From contig JAENIT010000013.1 in NCBI GenBank assembly GCA_016844365.1, positions 1-12,826 on the forward strand: a stretch of DNA of 12,826 nucleotides, written 5' to 3'. Of this stretch, positions 8,726 through 12,826 are shown piece after piece. Below the pieces are notes generated by a model. The model searched no databases. It worked only from the letters and a program-made list of their open reading frames with translations, and was not told where the DNA came from. The number at the start of each line of letters is the position of its first letter. Position 1 is the stretch's first letter. The DNA is from Dehalococcoidia bacterium. GTDB lineage: Bacteria; Chloroflexota; Dehalococcoidia; SHYD01; SHYC01. A program made the translations under genes and the position numbers.

Positions 8726-8730
8726 GCTCT

Positions 8731-10191
8731 CTAGCCATCCCCACCCATCAAGGCGAATCGGCTTACCGTTACGCCAGCAAAGTGGACCTGGTCTAACAAC
8801 TTGGCCTTCTCGTTGAGCCAGGGGGTTATAGACTCTACTCCCCCGATCTGAAAATAGGAGTAAAGAAGCCAGAGGTTCTCATATCCTTTAGTAACCCTGT
8901 CTAGCTCCTGTGAGAGCGCTTGCTTACCACCGTTACCCTCCAACTGATCTATGCCTATCATAGCCACTGGCTCAGTGGCATAGTAGTCGTAGGCGTTCTT
9001 AGCGTTGGAGAATCCCAGGATAACCAGGTCCCCCTGCCGGTATTGCTCCGAAAGGTATCCTGCCGCGCTCCGCCAGTCCTCCCGGAAGTGTTTCCCGTAT
9101 ACATTAGTTTGTGCCCATCTCGCAGCATTCAACCCCAGGATAGCTGCGAGCAATACCCATCCGAGCACGGAGACTCGCGAGTGCACAAAATAAAGGGCCC
9201 CTGCCCAAAGAAGTAAGAAGCCGGGCAGAGTAACAATAAGATACCGAGAGCTGAAGGCAGGAATGCGCGCCAGTGTGAGCAGGTACACCAGAAGCAGGGG
9301 CATAGCCACCCCCAGTGCCAGGAAAAGTGCGGCCCTTCGTCCTCGGGGGCTTCCTGCTAGCCCCACAATGCCCACCACCGAGAGGCCCAGGAAAAATGAG
9401 GCGATAAGACCCTGAGGCAGGAGGTCGAACCGAGTGCCATACTCCCTGGCCAGAGTGGCCAGCATACCGAGAGCGTCCTCTGAGCCGGTGAATTCACGGT
9501 TCAGCACCCTGGGGTCCTCCAACGCCCTCAGAAGCCACAGACCTATCGGGAGATGGGGCAGGCCGATACCGCTTAACACTACCAGGCCCTTAGCTACATT
9601 GGAGGGGTGTTCTTTGAATTGAAGGAGCAGATAGCACAGATGCCAGGGTACCAGTAGCACCGCAAAAACATGTACGTACACAGCAAACATCACAGAAAAC
9701 CCGTAGGCTATCCACCAGCGCCATCGGTGATGATCTAAAGCCCTAAGGAGCAAGTACGAAGAAAGAATCCCTAGGAACAGGAGAAGAGTATACATCCTAT
9801 TCATCTGTGAGAAGTGGAGGATGTAAGAAGAGAAGGTAGCCAGCGCAGCAGCCAGCAGGGCGGCCCGGGGCTCCAGGAGACGTAACCCCAAACGGTATAT
9901 AATCGGCACCACAAGGACCCCGGGCATAAGAGCCATGTATCGGATGGAGAACTCGGTGGCGCCGGCCAAGGCTATCCACCCTTTGAGCAGGAGCATGTAT
10001 AGATAGCCGCTATGCCCTACCTGGACTAATAGGCCCAAGAGGTCACTTACGGGCAACGAGGCCAGGTACACTCCATCGGCCTCATCCATGTCCAGGCTTT
10101 CAAAGCCCAGATTGTATATTCGAAGAAGGAAGGCAATGAGGATGAGACAGAGAATGGCGGCCTTGGGCCCAAGAAGGGGGGCTGGTGTCAT
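8731..10191 (-). CDS. PMT/ArnT-type polytopic membrane glycosyltransferase
   Basis: This 486-residue integral membrane protein resembles the glycosyltransferases of the dolichyl/polyprenyl-phosphate-sugar group (PMT_2, GT39/GT83-like). These transfer a sugar from a lipid-phosphate carrier on the outer face of the membrane. The evidence is a first hydrophobic helix at about residues 11-28, then the acidic loop motif SLDMDEADGVY (Asp36-Glu37), the position of the catalytic Asp/Glu in this family. The SQMNRMYTLLLFLGILSSYLLL segment and about ten further hydrophobic helices follow, with a soluble C-terminal domain of some 120 residues. The acceptor is unknown. I chose the ATG at 10191 because it overlaps the stop of the DXR-like gene as TAATG, a coupling junction. 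An ATG at 10230 would add 13 residues and a longer overlap. No clear Shine-Dalgarno is seen at the junction, fitting re-initiation. Confidence 0.87.
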   Translation of the reverse strand: MTPAPLLGPKAAILCLILIAFLLRIYNLGFESLDMDEADGVYLASLPVSDLLGLLVQVGHSGYLYMLLLKGWIALAGATEFSIRYMALMPGVLVVPIIYRLGLRLLEPRAALLAAALATFSSYILHFSQMNRMYTLLLFLGILSSYLLLRALDHHRWRWWIAYGFSVMFAVYVHVFAVLLVPWHLCYLLLQFKEHPSNVAKGLVVLSGIGLPHLPIGLWLLRALEDPRVLNREFTGSEDALGMLATLAREYGTRFDLLPQGLIASFFLGLSVVGIVGLAGSPRGRRAALFLALGVAMPLLLVYLLTLARIPAFSSRYLIVTLPGFLLLWAGALYFVHSRVSVLGWVLLAAILGLNAARWAQTNVYGKHFREDWRSAAGYLSEQYRQGDLVILGFSNAKNAYDYYATEPVAMIGIDQLEGNGGKQALSQELDRVTKGYENLWLLYSYFQIGGVESITPWLNEKAKLLDQVHFAGVTVSRFALMGGDG

Positions 10192-11309
10192 TACGCTGGC
10201 ACTTGCTGGGATGCGATATCCTTGGCCCATTTATCCGCGTCTATCAGGTCATCTAGGGTGGGATTGTTAACGGGACGGTGTCGTTCTAGAACGGACTGAA
10301 TTACTCTTGGTATATCCTGGAAGCCTATCTTCTGGTGCACAAAAAGGTGGGTAGCTGTCTCGTTGGCCCCATTTAGCACAGCCGGATAGGTGTGCCCCTT
10401 CCTGCCCCACTCCAGAGCAAGCTTTAGACAAGGGTACTGCTCTGAATCTAACCTGCCGAAGGTGAGCCCGCCAAGCTTGGCCATATCAAGAGAGTGGGAT
10501 TCATCGCTGGGCCATCGAGATGGGTCGGAAAGGCAGTACTGGATAGATGAGCTGAGGCTGAGAGGCACCAACGTTGCTTTAACAGAGCCATCGATGAACT
10601 GCACCAGGGATGGGACAACTCCTTCAGGATGTGAGACCAGATGTATATTTTCGTATGGTACTCGGAAAAGGGAATGGGCTTCGATTATCTGCATACCCTC
10701 GCGCATCATGGTTGCGGAGTCGATTCGCAGCTTACGCCCTACACCTCTAGCGAAGTCGCCGTCCAACTGCTGCCAGGTCAAGTCCAGCATCTCTGCTTTC
10801 TGTCTCCCGAGCTGAGCGCCGCCGGTGGTGGTAAGGATCAGGTCTGAGATGTTCTCCTCTTCACCACGTATGCACTGCCAAATGGAGTTCAGCGCGTTAT
10901 CTATAGGGAGAATACGGGCCTCGTAGCGTCGGGCCGCCTCCACCAGCAGTCCTCCAGCTATTACCACGATCTCTTTATTGGCCATGGCGACAGTTTTGCC
11001 GGCAGAGAGGGCGGCCATGGTAGCAGCAATACCGATGCTTCCAACAGTAGCCACCACCACGATGTCCACGTCAGGATGGGCAGCCATCTCCTCCATCGAG
11101 ACCAGCTCGTGTCCCTCTAGCTCTACTGAAAAGGCCACCAGCTTGGGCCTGAACTCCTCTATCTGCTGCAAAAGCAGCTCTTGATTGCTCCCTGCGGCCA
11201 TACCGTAGACCTGAAACCGCTCTGGATAGGCCCTAACCACATCCAGGGTCTGGCCGCCTACGGAGCCCGTGGAGCCCAGAATCACCAGATTCCTACAAGC
11301 GCTGCTCAC
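10191..11309 (-). CDS. DXR-like NADPH-dependent oxidoreductase with altered active site
   Basis: This 372-residue protein aligns end to end with 1-deoxy-D-xylulose 5-phosphate reductoisomerase. Conserved features include the nucleotide motif GSTGSVG (12-18), the core ANKE (110-113), ILPID (133-137), DSATMM (197-202), HPEG, and the C-terminal YPCLKLALE and LNGANE blocks. Against E. coli Dxr, by hand alignment, the metal ligand Asp150 is kept (Asp137) but Glu152 is Ala139 and Glu231 is Gln207. Asn227 is Arg203, Lys228 is Glu204, His209 is Asp185, Trp212 is Arg188 and Ser186 is Thr162. The cofactor site thus looks intact while the metal and substrate sites are mostly lost. A second activity or a non-catalytic role is more likely than the MEP step, so I give no dxr symbol. 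It is 92 bp downstream of the glutamate dehydrogenase gene and coupled to the glycosyltransferase gene. Simple automatic annotation would call it dxr. Confidence 0.85.
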   Translation of the reverse strand: MSSACRNLVILGSTGSVGGQTLDVVRAYPERFQVYGMAAGSNQELLLQQIEEFRPKLVAFSVELEGHELVSMEEMAAHPDVDIVVVATVGSIGIAATMAALSAGKTVAMANKEIVVIAGGLLVEAARRYEARILPIDNALNSIWQCIRGEEENISDLILTTTGGAQLGRQKAEMLDLTWQQLDGDFARGVGRKLRIDSATMMREGMQIIEAHSLFRVPYENIHLVSHPEGVVPSLVQFIDGSVKATLVPLSLSSSIQYCLSDPSRWPSDESHSLDMAKLGGLTFGRLDSEQYPCLKLALEWGRKGHTYPAVLNGANETATHLFVHQKIGFQDIPRVIQSVLERHRPVNNPTLDDLIDADKWAKDIASQQVPA

Positions 11310-11316
11310 AAAATGC

Positions 11317-11322
11317 CCTCCT
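11317..11322 (-). promoter_or_regulatory. Shine-Dalgarno site fixing the GTG start of the DXR-like gene
   Basis: AGGAGG on the - strand lies seven bases before GTG at 11309. The next in-frame ATG is 36 codons inside, past the nucleotide-binding motif, so the GTG must be the start. The 92-bp gap to the upstream glutamate dehydrogenase gene shows no U-tracted terminator and no convincing promoter, so read-through is plausible. Confidence 0.75.
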
Positions 11323-11401
11323 AAAACTTACGTCGGATCGCTGCGGGAACACGAATCTTATTAGCCTCGTAAAAGACAGTATCGGGTGTCAGTCGCCGCG
11401 A

Positions 11402-12679
11402 TCATGGATAGAGACCTCGGGCGTTTATGGCATCCACAACTCGCCGCACACCTAGTATTAACGCGGCGTTCCTATTGTCCACTCCCTGATCCTTAGCTAT
11501 ACCCATCACGTCTCGAAAGCTCCGCACCATGGCCTCCTCAAGCCTCCGATTTATCTCCGTCTCCTCCCAGAAGAAGGACTGGAGGTCCTGCACCCACTCG
11601 AAGTATGAGACCAGGACCCCACCCGCATTGGCCAGAATGTCGGGCATGATGAACACGCCTTTCTCCCTGAGAATCCTATCGCCCTCCAGGGTTGTGGGGC
11701 CGTTGGCTCCTTCCACCAGTATCCTGGTCTGGATACGGGGCGCGTTTTGTGCGGAGATCTGGTTTTCCAGGGCTGCCGGTAAGAGGATGTCACAAGGAAG
11801 TTCTAGGAGGTCAGCGTTCGATATCGCCCTACCCTTTGGATACCCATTCAAGTTGCCGTTAAGACGCTTGTACTGGAGCACATCATCGGGGTCAAGCCCT
11901 TGGGCCGAGTGCACTCCACCCTGGCTGTCGCTCATGGCTATTATCTTACATCCCTCTTTAACCATACACTGGGCTGCCACTCCACCCACATTGCCCATAC
12001 CTTGGACGGCTACTGTGGCTCCGGAGAAGGGCATCCCCAGCCACTTGGCCGCCTCTCTGGCCACTATCATGCAACCCCGGCCGGTGGCTTCGGCCCGGCC
12101 CTGAGTCCCGCCAATATTTATAGGTTTGCCAGTAACTACCCCAGGCACCGAATACCCCACACTCATACTGTAAGTGTCCATAATCCAGGCCATCGTCCTA
12201 GAATCTGTGTTCACATCTGGGGCCGGTATATCCCTCTCCGGGCCTATGATAATGGATATCTCCGTGGCGTAGCGTCTGGTAAGTCGCTCCAGCTCTCCCA
12301 GAGACATAGTCTTGGGGTCACAGGTGACGCCGCCCTTAGCGCCACCATAGGGGATGTTCATGATAGCGCACTTCCAGGTCATCCACATGGACAGGGCCCG
12401 AATCTCATCCAAGTCCACGTTGGGATGGTAGCGTATCCCGCCTTTAGAGGGGCCCCGAGCCAGGCTGTGCTGGACTCTGTAGCCCGTAAAGACCTTTACG
12501 TTCCCATCATCCATACGCACTGGGAAGTTCACCACCAGTTCACGCTTTGGGGCCGACAGGATGGCCAGTATGCCGTCGTCAAGGCCCAGATGTTCGGCCA
12601 CCCATCGGAGCTGGGCCACAGCCATGTGATAAGGGTTCTCCTCAGGCCGTAGCTCCGTTGTCTTTAGATTCAGCACCAT
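11402..12679 (-). CDS. gdhA: Glutamate dehydrogenase (GLFV family)
   Basis: This 425-residue enzyme interconverts glutamate with 2-oxoglutarate plus ammonia using NAD(P)H. Its length fits the small hexameric class. The N-terminal domain has GPSKGGIRYHP (Lys79), Lys103, the GLFV signature NIPYGGAKGG with catalytic Lys115, and the conserved PAPDVNT with Asp155. The C-terminal domain carries the dinucleotide motif GMGNVG (227-232) followed by the DSQGG strand end, then LVEGANGPTT and MPDILANAGGV. I cannot settle NAD versus NADP preference by eye; the post-beta2 residue is Asp in MSDSQGG, a position often linked to NAD. The ATG at 12679 has GAGGT five bases upstream. It is the first gene of the leftward cluster, with an extended -10 promoter about 77 bases before the start. 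Placement near gltBD fits a role in ammonia assimilation or glutamate catabolism. Confidence 0.95.
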   Translation of the reverse strand: MVLNLKTTELRPEENPYHMAVAQLRWVAEHLGLDDGILAILSAPKRELVVNFPVRMDDGNVKVFTGYRVQHSLARGPSKGGIRYHPNVDLDEIRALSMWMTWKCAIMNIPYGGAKGGVTCDPKTMSLGELERLTRRYATEISIIIGPERDIPAPDVNTDSRTMAWIMDTYSMSVGYSVPGVVTGKPINIGGTQGRAEATGRGCMIVAREAAKWLGMPFSGATVAVQGMGNVGGVAAQCMVKEGCKIIAMSDSQGGVHSAQGLDPDDVLQYKRLNGNLNGYPKGRAISNADLLELPCDILLPAALENQISAQNAPRIQTRILVEGANGPTTLEGDRILREKGVFIMPDILANAGGVLVSYFEWVQDLQSFFWEETEINRRLEEAMVRSFRDVMGIAKDQGVDNRNAALILGVRRVVDAINARGLYP

Positions 12680-12755
12680 CTAGCACCTCGATTCATAAAC
12701 TCGCAGAAGAAGACTTGGACCACCCCGCTAGGCGCGCGAACTTCCGCCCCAAAAA

Positions 12756-12764
12756 ATTATATCA
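12756..12764 (-). promoter_or_regulatory. Extended -10 promoter for the glutamate dehydrogenase gene
   Basis: On the - strand the bases read TGATATAAT: a perfect TATAAT (12756-12761) preceded by TGn. The -35 position at 17-bp spacing reads GGAGGT, a poor match, so recognition would rely on the extended -10. Transcription would start near 12749, leaving a leader of about 70 bases. No clear operator is visible in the 147 bp upstream of the gene. Confidence 0.6.
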
Positions 12765-12826
12765 CAAGAGCGGCTGAGACCTCCCTTTAGACCCGCTACA
12801 TCACCTCTAGCAACACCCTATACACA

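Larger units (their letters stand above)
8341..8730. other. Spacer of 390 bp upstream of gltB
   Basis: This region separates gltB from the glycosyltransferase gene and should hold the gltBD promoter. I find no - strand promoter with both boxes convincing. It does contain several dyads: the 9-bp hairpin at 8375-8396, TTAGT-A-ACTAA at 8479-8489, the 10-bp palindrome ATAAGCTTAT at 8608-8617, GCCCT/AGGGC at 8587-8602, and TTTAGGG/CCCTAAA at 8701-8725. A 30-codon frame with a good ribosome site lies on the + strand at 8553-8645. The density of dyads suggests control sites, but their binding factors cannot be named. Confidence 0.5.

Noticed and set aside
10192..10230. Thirteen-residue longer start for the glycosyltransferase
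   Set aside because: The added residues lie inside the DXR-like gene and are not hydrophobic or conserved-looking, and the TAATG junction at 10191 is a standard coupling arrangement. It remains possible.
10191..11309. Plain annotation as dxr (MEP pathway reductoisomerase)
   Set aside because: Two of three metal ligands and most substrate residues are substituted, so the standard activity is doubtful.
11900..12652. Open reading frame of 250 codons on the + strand
   Set aside because: It is fully antisense to the clear glutamate dehydrogenase gene, has low-complexity His/Gly/Pro composition and no recognisable domain.
1..12826. CRISPR array, insertion sequence or prophage
   Set aside because: No regularly spaced repeats, transposase, integrase or terminal inverted repeats were seen.

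Overview
The window is bacterial chromosome of moderate GC. It is densely coded and shows no mobile elements, rRNA, tRNA or CRISPR. The protein set (short-chain dehydrogenase, SirB1-type protein, bactofilin, GltB/GltD, GLFV glutamate dehydrogenase, a DXR-family protein and a PMT-type glycosyltransferase) is chromosomal housekeeping. Its style would fit a Chloroflexota-like lineage, but that is a weak impression. No rRNA or ribosomal protein is present to fix the taxonomy.

Left part (1-1820): the end of an SDR gene and a SirB1-family gene run on the + strand. They converge on a bactofilin gene (- strand). From the bactofilin upstream region a 99-residue single-pass membrane protein diverges on the + strand. 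The two divergent genes share a 76-bp spacer holding two good Shine-Dalgarno sites and an extended -10 promoter. About 400 bp without a convincing gene follows (1821-2225).

Right part (2226-12826): everything is on the - strand. In transcription order it reads glutamate dehydrogenase, a DXR-like protein, a polytopic PMT-family glycosyltransferase, a 390-bp spacer, then glutamate synthase large (gltB) and small (gltD) subunits. An extended -10 promoter precedes the dehydrogenase. The DXR-like and glycosyltransferase genes are joined at a TAATG junction, and gltB and gltD overlap by 8 bp. Glutamate dehydrogenase and NADPH-type glutamate synthase together form an ammonia-assimilation and glutamate-supply block, split by the two-gene DXR-like/glycosyltransferase insert.

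The most unusual item is the DXR-like protein. It keeps the overall reductoisomerase framework and the N-terminal nucleotide-binding motif. However, by hand alignment to E. coli Dxr it has replaced two of three metal ligands and most substrate-contact residues, so it is probably not an ordinary MEP-pathway enzyme. Other points are a perfect 9-bp hairpin just upstream of gltB, an apparent deletion of about 20 residues near the GltD N terminus, and a 30-codon small reading frame with a good Shine-Dalgarno site in the gltB upstream spacer.
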